From Brachypterus glaber (taxonomy: Eukaryota; Arthropoda; Insecta; Coleoptera; Kateretidae): a DNA stretch of 64,000 bases. The stretch is taken from positions 7,053,683-7,117,682 of the forward strand of contig OY294054.1 of assembly GCA_958510825.1 (NCBI GenBank), in the 5' to 3' direction. Made by a program: the position numbers and the translations under genes. Within the stretch, counting starts at the first letter, position 1, and each line of letters begins with the position of its first letter. The notes below the pieces were generated by a model that saw only the letters and a list, made by a program, of their open reading frames with translations, was not told where the DNA came from and searched no databases. This document shows, piece by piece, positions 55,578-64,000 of the stretch.

Positions 55578-56746
55578 CAGGGTGCATTTAAAATAGCGTA
55601 GGAAATTTTAACAGGTGATTCTACATGATAAAATATGACAAAAAGTTCCTATAAACATATGTCTAAAAATGCGTCATTAGGGAGCTACGCCCCTTTGAAA
55701 TTGGCTAAAAAAATCGGTTTTTATTTAATAACTCAGGAACCCTTTTAGATATGTTAACGAGGTTTTTGCACGTGAATTAATCCTAATAAGGCCCATCTTT
55801 GTATGTCATTTTCACGTACTTATTTAAACCAGGGGTGTGCGAAACGGGGGGGCCTTATCAGTTTTTTGTCCCAAACTTTTTTCTGTGTAACTTTTTTGCA
55901 ATTTTATTTTTGAAATATGATTCTTTAGGTCAAAATACATAAAAAAGGTACTCTTGTTGTAATACTGTAGGATTAACCGTTTTCGAGAAAAGTTCATTTG
56001 AAGGTGAAATTTCACGGTTCGAGGACGAAAAATTAAATACTAAAATGTCGAAAACCAAAATTTTAATGATGCAGTGTTATTCTACATCAAAAACTAAGAA
56101 AAAAGTTTCCATACATGTAGGTCGAAAAAACGCTTTTAAAGCTACCATTAAAAATGGTGCATATTTAGGAGACCATAGCTCCATTAGGATTGATTTTTGG
56201 AAGTACCTGTATATGAGGTTTTTTTTCTTAGTTTTTAATGTACATTCGCCCTGCATCATTAAAATTTTGGTTTTCAACATTTTAGTATTTAATTTTTCGT
56301 CCTCGAACGGTGGAATTTCACCTTCAAATGAATTTTTCTCGAAAACGGTTAATCCTACAGTATTACAACAAGACTACCTTTTTTATGTATTTTGACTTGA
56401 GGAATCATATTTCAAAAATAAAATTGCAAAAAAGTTACACAGAAAAAAGTTTGGGACAAAAAACTGATAAGCCGCCCCCGTTTCGCACACCCCTGGTTGA
56501 AATAAGTACATGAAAATAACACATAAAAACGGGCCTTGGTAGGATTAGTTGACGTGCAAAACCTCGTTGATATATCTCAAAGGGTTCCTGAGTTATTAAA
56601 TAAAAACCGATTTTTTTAGCCACTTTCAAAGGGGCGTAGCTCCCTTATGACGCATTTTTAGACATATGTTTATAGGAACTTTTTGTCATATTTTATGATG
56701 TAGAATCATCTGTTAAAATTTCCGACGCTATTTCAATTACGCCGTG
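55578..56746. mobile_element. Long fold-back element, copy 4 (complete)
   Basis: 1,169 bp from CAGGGTGCATTTAAAATAGC to TTTCAATTACGCCGTG, with TA on both sides (55576-55577 and 56747-56748). The centre is near AAAAATGGTGCATATTTAGG (56150). The arms match copies 1-3 at high identity. The 116-residue plus-strand ORF across the centre reads from one arm into the other and is not a gene. Confidence 0.8.
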
Positions 56747-57349
56747 TATAGTTTGTTTTTAAATGAATTCAAAATTTTCGCTTTTTTTATTATATTGTAA
56801 AATTCTAAATTTTCTATCGTATTACGTACTTTTGAAAAAATACTATTCTGCCTCATTTTGCGTTAAAAATAATAGTTTTGTTTAAAATCCTACGATTAAG
56901 CTAGGAAAGAAAGACAAAAGTATATTTTTATTTTTTTTGCATTTTTAATCATTCTATTATTGGAAATACCTTAACATTTTTCGCCCTTTAAATAAAAAAT
57001 AAAAAATTATATTTTTTTTCTGTTGTTTAATAAATAATCTTATTTTTTATTATTCCGTTTTTGCAAATTTTGTGTTAAAATCTTTAATTGAAACAAATAT
57101 TTAATTACGGGAAAAGTTTGGACCAAGGCACTTATCTTGCTTAAGTAATAAATGTATAAGCGCTTCGTCTTATCGATAAAAGCTAGAGTTTTTTCATGTT
57201 TTAATATCAGCTGTAAACAAAACAATTTATTTAGTAGGTAACGAATTTATTTTAAAGATTAAAATCATACAGGGTCCGCTTTTATACGTGCTCTGATTGG
57301 AAAATACCAGGTGTCGTTAGAATTTTGATTTTTAAGACAGAAGAAATCC
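56747..57349. other. Unassigned AT-rich stretch
   Basis: Apart from the right direct repeat at 56750-56850 I see no gene, RNA or known repeat. CATACAGGGTCCGCTTTTAT at about 57268 could be an eroded element end. Confidence 0.4.
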
Positions 57350-57747
57350 ACATTATTTTTCTCTGTTTTTTACAGAAATTATTTTCGCTACATTTTTTCT
57401 CTATTTTTTAGGGGAACCATTTTCGCTACATTTTTTCTCTATTTTTAGAGGAACAATTTTCGCTTTATTTTTCTCAGAATTTGGAGGCTCAATTTAGCTC
57501 TAATTTTTGAGGCTTTATTTTCGCTATATTTTGCTCTAGTTTTAAAGGCTGAATTTTGCTCTAATTTTAGAAGAACAATTTTCGCTTTATTTTTCTCTAA
57601 TTTTGAAGGCTCAATTTTGCTCTAACTTTGGAGGCTTAATTTTCGCTTTATTTTTCTTTGTTTTTTAGAGGCTTAATTTTCGCTATATTTTGCTCTATCT
57701 TTAGGCTCAATTTTTGCTCAATTTTTCCGAGGCTCGTTTCGGCAGAC
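57350..57747 (+). repeat. Imperfect tandem repeats before a Bel/Pao gag
   Basis: Modules alternating GAGGCTTAATTTTCGCTTTA, TTTTTCTCTATTTTTAGAGG and GGCTCAATTTTGCTCTAATT recur at 20-40 bp steps from about 57357 to the gag ATG at 57748. ATTTTCGCT alone recurs at least seven times. The strand shows strong T-richness. It sits where the untranslated leader of the element should be. Confidence 0.8.
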
Positions 57748-58485
57748 ATGGAAGCTTTAAAGTATAAACGTTAGGCTCAGGTAAAGCGTTTAAAAGGGAT
57801 ATACAGTATTGCGCAAAATGCACAGACTGATGTCGCTAAACTGCAAGAGTTTAAAGCAGCTTACAGGACAGCGGACTTGGCATATACCGCATGTCAAAAA
57901 ATGTCAGATGACATTTTAGACGCACTAGTAGCCGATGTTACCCAAACTGAGGCCACTAAGAAACAAGAATTAAGTCGTGATAAGGAAACTCAAAAATTAA
58001 TAGATGGATATTACTGGAAAATTCAGGAAGCGCACAGTATTTTATGTAGTTCGTCGGAATACAGATCCAGTCTTTTCTTCTTTTCCTACAATTTAAACCT
58101 TCCCAAAATCTCTTTAGAGACATTCAGTGGGGACTTCTCTTCATGGTCTAAATTTAGAGATCTCTATGACTCAAAGATTTATAATAATAGGAATCTCGAT
58201 GAAATAGAGAAATTTTACTTTTTGCACGCGTCCCTTACGGATGAGCCCCTAAATATTATCAAATGCCTGCCTCTTTCAGGGGCAAATTACCCAATTGCCT
58301 GTAAACAGTTGTATTCGGATGTACGCAGACTTGCAACTTCGCATTGGCATGCAATTTGCAACATGCCAGCTACCGTAGCTGACACATCGATATCCATTTA
58401 TAACATGCTCAATGTTATAACAGAAAATTTAGCCGCTCTTGATGCTCTGGATCTTCACACTGAAAATTGGACTTTTATTTTATAA
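57748..58485 (+). pseudogene. Second Bel/Pao-like Gag, 5' part
   Basis: ATG 57748 (MEALKYKR) is followed by TAG, where one base change or a short indel interrupts AQVKRLKGIYSIAQNAQTD. The open frame from 57877 continues to 58485. LPKISLETFSGDFSSWSKFR and FYFLHASLTDEPLNIIKCLP correspond in position and pattern to LPTFDGTYENWLLYR and FHYLRSSLTGSAAQIIHSLE of the other Bel Gag (DUF1759-type), but the two are distant. After WTFIL the frame breaks, though LSDATKKFNAKLAPK-like sequence is recognisable to about 58550. No protease or Pol follows, so the element is truncated. Confidence 0.8.
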
Positions 58486-58935
58486 AATTTTATCAGACGC
58501 TACTAAGAAATTTAATGCCAAGTTGGCACCTAAATTTATAAAGTGCACCGTTAATAAAGTAATTTCCCCCCTTTTTTATAATTTAGTAGACAATAAACAA
58601 TAAAATCGTTCGAAATTGGCACGTTCAATATTTAAAAAATATCTTAGATATGTCCGATACCAAATTATCTGAAAGTAACAATTAAGACGGGGTTTTCCTC
58701 TTTTCCTCTTTTTTTTTTACTTGTTTTTTTTACGTTTCGGTGACGTGTAACGGGCATTTGGTATCCCGTTCCAGACTAATTTTAAGAACCCTCGATAAGA
58801 AGAGATGTCTTTTTTGTTGATAAATTGTTATTAAAATTACATGGCATAATGCTGGTTCTATGTTGCACGATTATCCCGTGTTTTAAGTATCATATAGACT
58901 CATGGCGGGTTTATACCGTAACTAACTAAACTAAC

Positions 58936-59045
58936 GAGAAAAATAATTAATTTTTGGTCTATACTGCGCATGCTGGTGAAAATTTCAAATTAACTAGAAA
59001 AATAATTAATTTTATGACTACACTGCGCAAGCGCAATTATAAATT
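58936..59045 (+). repeat. Two-copy short tandem repeat
   Basis: AACGAGAAAAATAATTAATT with CTATACTGCGCATG, then AACTAGAAAAATAATTAATT with CTACACTGCGCAAG, about 56 bp apart. It looks like a repeat remnant and not a regulatory site. Confidence 0.6.
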
Positions 59046-59796
59046 GCCTACCTGTACCAAAGCTCTAATTTTAATTTTATGATTACGCGCGAGATTAAAT
59101 AATAATTAATAAAATTTCGAGCCTGTAAGGTTAATTTACATTCCGTGATAAAAAACAATATAGTTGAGTGAAATAACGAAGCCACAAAGCTAAAATTGCT
59201 TTTCTCTGGCTACAGTTCAAGAAAAGGTTGACCTAACCTCAAAATACAGCGTAAAGGAGAGGTGTTCACTGAAGGAGACTTGTGATAAGTCACTTATCAT
59301 AAGTATGAATGTGTTTTAACGTATTCATTTGCTGTCTCCTAGTTATTTATAATGTAGGTAAGTTAGTTTTTATATTCGAAGAGCGAAATAATAATCGAAT
59401 AATTCCTAACTTAGTAAATTCACTCGTACCATGTAATATTTTATCCAAATCCTGTTTATTCATTTAAAGTTTCTGTTTAAGTGTTTTTTATTTATGTTTT
59501 GAATGAGATAAGTTAAGTTATAACTTAGGGGCAATCTGAGTTAGGACTACAAAGAAGTAAACAATAACCTATTAAAATAACTAGAGTAAACAGAATATTT
59601 ATAAATAATATATGCTATTAGTTTTTGTTTTTAGGATCAGATCAAAAATAACCATTTATATAGAAACAGACTGTCTTTATTACATTATAGGGACGATTCA
59701 TCCAATATGAAATTTAAGAGTTATGCAATGATATGACAATGAATGATGCAAAAAAATCCATTGTTGTATAAAAGGTATGTAAATTTACTTAAGTTT

Positions 59797-59817
59797 ATGG
59801 TGTCAGACTGACACCAT
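59797..59817. repeat. Perfect 10-bp palindrome
   Basis: ATGGTGTCAG and CTGACACCAT are separated by one A. A related GGTGTCTGACACC lies in the direct repeat at about 61471 (and 63776), so the motif may belong to a repeat family. Function unknown. Confidence 0.5.
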
Positions 59818-60379
59818 GATGGCCTACCAGGTAAAGTGTTGGGGTATATTTACAAAAACAAATAAATGGACAACAAATGGGGTGGCCACACATCTTTAAT
59901 AAAAAAAAAGGAATTAATTTTTAAAGTACAAATAAAATATTTGTACAAATAAAACTTTTATTCTCCTTATGCTAATTGTGACATTTGTCCTTTGGCCATG
60001 GACTCCCGCTTTAAAAATGCCTACATAAAGGGGTCATACTTTAAATATGTAATGCAAAATTTAGCTAATAGCTAATATATTTTAAAAACCCTCCCCATGT
60101 AACACAATAATAGTTACCAACTATAGTGTGAATTTAGTAACTTGTTTTGACGCTGACTTACCTGTTGGAACTGTATTTCACCGATTTTTGCTATTTTTAA
60201 TAGTTTTATAATGCTCCATCGGCACATATAATTGGAATATTTTATATTGTCACATTGAGCTAGACCTCCCCTTTAGGTTGGTGAAGCTAAATTTAATTTC
60301 CCACTTTTCTTTTAGAATATAAAAAACATATTTATTACCTAAAAATATAGCCCCTCCAAACAGGGCCGGACAAAGCCAG

Positions 60380-60530
60380 CTCGGGCCCTGGGATACTTTA
60401 TTCCTGGGCTCTCAATTTTTCCAAAAAAAAGGTCCTCGCTTCACTCGAGCAGAAAATTTTCGCCAGGCCGTCCTTGCAAGCCCGGGCCCCGGGGATTCTT
60501 ACCCACCGTTCCACCCCCCTTGAATCCAGC
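60380..60530. mobile_element. Possible hAT-like MITE remnant
   Basis: Begins CAGGGCCGGACAAAGCCAGC and ends near GAATCCAGCCCTA, which reads TAGGGCTGGATTC on the other strand. CAGGGCCGG-type ends are common in hAT elements. The interior is unusually GC-rich (GCCCGGGCCCCGGGG). No 8-bp target duplication was found, so the ends may be eroded. Confidence 0.35.
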
Positions 60531-60722
60531 CCTATTTCTTAATAAATTCCTTCAGGAAAGTGTCTAAATGTAATTTACTATTTTTCTTTTAAAATAGAAA
60601 ATGTCAAAAAGCCCAGAGCCAAAAATTGGAAAAATATGTTCTAAATTCGACAGACGAAGATAGTTTGGAAACAAAAGAAAAAATACAAAATTATTGGATG
60701 AATTAAATAAATATTTTATTTA

Positions 60723-60857
60723 GGGCCACTTGCACCAAATTTTGGTACGGGATTAACTAAGCTAAACAGAGTTTATGTTAAAAATGCTGCGTTCTGATTG
60801 GCCAGCCGTCAATTTAATCCAAGTTTAAAGTTAAACCAACATTGGTGCAAGTGGCCC
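60723..60857. mobile_element. 135-bp MITE with TTA target duplication
   Basis: Terminal repeats GGGCCACTTGCACCAA and TTGGTGCAAGTGGCCC are perfect over 16 bp. The flanks are TTA (60720-60722) and TTA (60858-60860). A 3-bp TTA/TWA duplication with GGG ends fits PIF/Harbinger-type MITEs. The interior has no ORF. Confidence 0.75.
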
Positions 60858-60951
60858 TTAAAAGTTGAATAAATTACTCTTTTTTCTCCCGGCGCTGAAA
60901 AAAAAAATGGTAGCATTTTTAGGTAGTTTTATTTAACGTTTTATGTGGTCC

Positions 60952-61694
60952 ATATTTTTTCTATGTAAATAAGAAAAAAATTACGATGAAAACAAAAATT
61001 TAACCCCCCCTTTTACCCCTCTTCACCCCAACCAATTTTGCTCAAATACACTTGTCCAAGATAATATAAAAATACATTTGCATACCAAATTTCAAGTTGC
61101 TAGCTCAAATCGTTAAGTTATCGTGGATACAGATAGACAGACCAACATACAGACAAACCGACAGACAGATATAATTTTTTTTATTTTAGATTTTTTTCGA
61201 TGTTTTAGAAGAATAAGATAAGCAAAAAAAAATTGATTTTATGAGAACGTAAAGTACTTGTTTATTTTTTCAATTTATAACCAAGAATTTTTTGTCTAGG
61301 ACGGTTTGAAATTTTTTGAAAATTCGAGAGTACCGTATAATACTATTCTAGCGCTAGAATCTACTGCAGGCGCTGTGATTACTATTATATACGCATGTAC
61401 ACGAATTACAAAACAAAAAAATTATACTTGGAACAACACAACTAGTAAATTGTGGCTCAACAGACACGGTGTCTGACACCACAACTTAACCTCGAAATGT
61501 CAAGCAAAAGTTTGTCTAAAATGTTTGTATTTTTTTGTATCATTTAATGTATCAAGCCGAGGGTTTTTTTTATTGAAAAAAAAAGTGTACAAGGATTGTG
61601 AGAATCAAAGAATTGTTTAAGATTATCAAAAAGATTGTAAAAAATTTTAATGAAAATTGTTAAAGATTGTAGGAAGATTTCAGATGATTGTGGA
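60952..61694 (+). repeat. Large direct repeat, copy 1
   Basis: ATATTTTTTCTATGTAAATA starts at 60952 and again at 63257, and the match runs to the end of the window (64000 = 61694 + 2306). Differences are a one-base C-run change, AGCTCAAATCG against AGCTTAAATCG, and AAAGAATTG against AAAGGATTG. The block CAGATAGACAGACCAACATA resembles 3' regions of some insect RTE-like elements and SINEs, which is a weak hint. The full length is unknown because copy 2 leaves the window. Confidence 0.85.
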
Positions 61695-61790
61695 AGATTG
61701 TAGATGATTGTGGAGGATTGTAGATGATTATGGAATAATAAATTGTCAAGGATTGTAGAGGATTGGATAGGTGTACAAGGATTGTTTAAT
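61590..61790 (+). repeat. GATTGT-rich minisatellite
   Basis: AGGATTGT or AGATTGT recurs every 11-20 bp (for example 61631, 61661, 61705, 61732). It lies at the 3' side of the large direct repeat and is copied at 63896 onward. The 88-residue minus-strand ORF through it is an artefact of the repeat. Confidence 0.7.
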
Positions 61791-61794
61791 AAAT

Positions 61795-62690
61795 AAACCC
61801 CTAGTATCAAGCTGAAATTTGTCTGAAATTTTATGTTTGTATATTACCGTGCTTCGGAGGGCACATAATTAGGCCATAACAGCAAAAAAACGACGTTAAA
61901 CAGTATAAAACAAACATGTTTGTATATTGCCATGACAAATCTTGTGTTTTTTTTTGTATTTTTAAATTGTAATTTTTATATGTAAATGACAGCGTTATTA
62001 TTCTTTTAGTCTCAAGATGAAGCAAATATAATGCTTCGAAACAAGCTCCCATTACAATAAAGGAAAGGAGAAAAAAAGACTAATTTACTTAACTTTTAAA
62101 TATTTTAAAACTCCTATTATTATGACTGCTGAACGTGAACTTGAACACGCATAATGGATCACACAATCAATATTATTTACTTTTTTGTGTAATATACATA
62201 TTTATTTTTAATTTAATACAAGGCGGTATTGAAAAAAAAAGTGTTTGATCATTTATAAAATCATCTTTTCAAGCAAGTGCAAGGATTATCAGTCGGGTAC
62301 AAGGATTGTCAAAGTTGTTACGCCTTAATAATTTTTATTCAAATGTTGGAGAATCAAGTATATTTATTAATGTATTGTAGAGCACAGTTTCATTATCTAT
62401 GCCGCTCACGGCTGTATTTAATAATATTAATAATATAAATTAAATAATTTTCAATAAAAAAAAATTAACCAGGACATAAAAGTTAATTTTATATTTATTT
62501 TATTTACTGTTGTATACATGTATATATAATAATAGTAATAGGGTTCTCCACTGTCCTGTTTTTAATATTTGAACACTGATTTCTAAAGTACTTTATAATA
62601 GTAAGGTAAATGTAAAGTAATTTTCCTTTTTGATAACGCTAACTATTTTAAAAATCGATTAAAGTTTAAATTTTTTCGTCGCGCCTTATT
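61795..62690. other. Unassigned AT-rich stretch
   Basis: No gene recognised. GATTGT words reappear briefly at 62283-62312 (CAAGGATTATCAGTCGGGTACAAGGATTGTC), which suggests another eroded copy of the minisatellite. Confidence 0.4.
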
Positions 62691-62838
62691 TTCTACGTCA
62701 CAGAAATGACATTTTATTTCTTAGTGTGGCTAAATTGCTAGCGTAGACATAACCTCACTTTTTATCTCAGTGGAGAAGTGTGTTAAATTTCGGAATCGGT
62801 TTGTTTTTAAAGTTATTTTATTTGTTTTTGCTTTAATT

Positions 62839-63241
62839 ATGGCTTCAGTGGATTTTTTTTTGTGAAAGCAAGTAGCGAAAATTTACTAACGTTAATTACG
62901 TGATGGTTAAAGAATTTTTCGCAAAAAACTTGACTATTTTAGTGTGGATTTCCGAAGGTTTAAAAATGTATGGTCATACACTCTTTATTTAATTTTTATT
63001 GAGTTTTTTGTTCTATTAATGTGCATAAACTATTTTTTTGAGTAATTTGTAAAAAATTTGGAGGATATTTTAAAACATATTGTAGGGCCATGGAGAAAGA
63101 TGTTATTGGTTATGTGCAACTCAATCAGGACAAGAGCACTTGTATTTGCACAGTAAAAGGACGTGTTGTCCTTAAGCACAAAGTTCATGATACTATACAA
63201 GATCGCAGCAGAAATTGATGAAAATAATGAAGTAATTCTTA
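62839..63241 (+). pseudogene. SWIM/YqaJ-like gene fragment, two decayed exons
   Basis: Exon 1 starts at ATG 62839 (MASVDF) and in shifted frames reads VKASSENLLT, then VMVKEFFAKN, to a possible donor GTATGG at about 62967. Exon 2 follows an acceptor ATTGTAG at 63086: AMEKDVIGYVQLNQDKSTC, VKGRVVLKHKVHDT, then after a 1-base shift YKIAAEIDENNEVILR, ending at AG|GTAAAT (63242). From memory, this order matches the N-terminal half of insect proteins with a SWIM zinc finger and YqaJ-type exonuclease, often found as multicopy genes linked to mobile DNA. The SWIM finger itself would lie beyond the intron, which carries the repeat at 63257. Three frame shifts indicate a pseudogene. Confidence 0.42.
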
Positions 63242-63256
63242 GGTAAATTATTTTAG

Positions 63257-64000
63257 ATATTTTTTCTATGTAAATAAGAAAAAAATTACGATGAAAACAA
63301 AAATTTAACCCCCCCCTTTTACCCCTCTTCACCCCAACCAATTTTGCTCAAATACACTTGTCCAAGATAATATAAAAATACATTTGCATACCAAATTTCA
63401 AGTTGCTAGCTTAAATCGTTAAGTTATCGTGGATACAGATAGACAGACCAACATACAGACAAACCGACAGACAGATATAATTTTTTTTATTTTAGATTTT
63501 TTTCGATGTTTTAGAAGAATAAGATAAGCAAAAAAAAATTGATTTTATGAGAACGTAAAGTACTTGTTTATTTTTTCAATTTATAACCAAGAATTTTTTG
63601 TCTAGGACGGTTTGAAATTTTTTGAAAATTCGAGAGTACCGTATAATACTATTCTAGCGCTAGAATCTACTGCAGGCGCTGTGATTACTATTATATACGC
63701 ATGTACACGAATTACAAAACAAAAAAATTATACTTGGAACAACACAACTAGTAAATTGTGGCTCAACAGACACGGTGTCTGACACCACAACTTAACCTCG
63801 AAATGTCAAGCAAAAGTTTGTCTAAAATGTTTGTATTTTTTTGTATCATTTAATGTATCAAGCCGAGGGTTTTTTTTATTGAAAAAAAAAGTGTACAAGG
63901 ATTGTGAGAATCAAAGGATTGTTTAAGATTATCAAAAAGATTGTAAAAAATTTTAATGAAAATTGTTAAAGATTGTAGGAAGATTTCAGATGATTGTGGA
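63257..64000 (+). repeat. Large direct repeat, copy 2 (runs off the window)
   Basis: Second copy of 60952 onward. It lies 15 bp after the proposed exon 2 donor, so it would sit in the following intron. Confidence 0.85.

Larger units (their letters stand above)
58486..60359. other. Unassigned AT-rich stretch
   Basis: No coding region recognised. Small items: a ~56-bp imperfect tandem repeat (AGAAAAATAATTAATTTT... CTGCGCA) at about 58939 and 58995, an 8-bp palindrome TGATAAGT/ACTTATCA at 59283-59299, and a 10-bp palindrome at 59797-59817. Confidence 0.45.

Noticed and set aside
60360..60380. 8-bp target duplication for the hAT-like remnant
   Set aside because: CCTCCAAA on the left and TTTCTTAA on the right do not match.
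63030..63341. 103-residue minus-strand ORF
   Set aside because: It spans the proposed exon 2, its donor site and the start of the direct repeat, and shows no family motif.

Overview
The window is eukaryotic, AT-rich and almost wholly repetitive. No bacterial, phage or organellar gene was recognised. Bel/Pao LTR retrotransposons, a non-LTR element with a restriction-like endonuclease, other LINE fragments, long TA-flanked fold-back elements and MITEs together suggest an arthropod, most likely an insect. The species cannot be told from this sequence.

Layout. 1-772 is an inverted copy of part of the array that follows. 671-5968 is two 2,649-bp direct repeats, each holding a ~147-bp minisatellite, a small hairpin, a fold-back element and the end of a LINE. 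5705-12466 is two 3,381-bp units, each carrying a LINE ORF2 tail, a non-coding core and the captured 5' end (zinc-finger ORF) of a non-LTR retrotransposon. 12467-19174 continues as 2,577-2,588-bp units in which that captured gene is absent and a different ~465-bp segment takes its place.

19175-47474 is a nest and a mosaic. A non-LTR element (C2H2 finger, RT with YLDD, CCHC/PD-(D/E)XK-type C-terminus, here called the REL element) was split by a Bel/Pao retrotransposon with a 5-bp target duplication (TGCGC). The composite then exists twice in shuffled order: X Y X' Z' Y' Z, where X = array + REL 5' end, Y = REL RT + Bel 5' half, and Z = Bel 3' half + REL endonuclease. Junctions at about 27265, 34540 and 37675 carry short non-templated or ambiguous bases. 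Frameshifts and a stop codon shared by both copies show that the composite was already dead when it was duplicated.

47490-51100 is a minus-strand LINE with an ORF1 remnant, AP endonuclease, RT and C-terminal CCHC. 51105-52080 is an old inverted copy of the array core. 52365-53512 and 55578-56746 are two complete fold-back elements. 57350-58485 is the leader and gag of a second Bel/Pao element. 58486-64000 is mostly unrecognised AT-rich sequence with MITEs, a large two-copy direct repeat (60952 onward and 63257 onward), and a decayed two-exon fragment at 62839-63241 resembling the SWIM-finger/YqaJ-exonuclease protein family.

No intact protein-coding gene is present. The interest lies in how the repeats captured, nested and reshuffled one another, and in whether the shuffled order is real or an assembly product.
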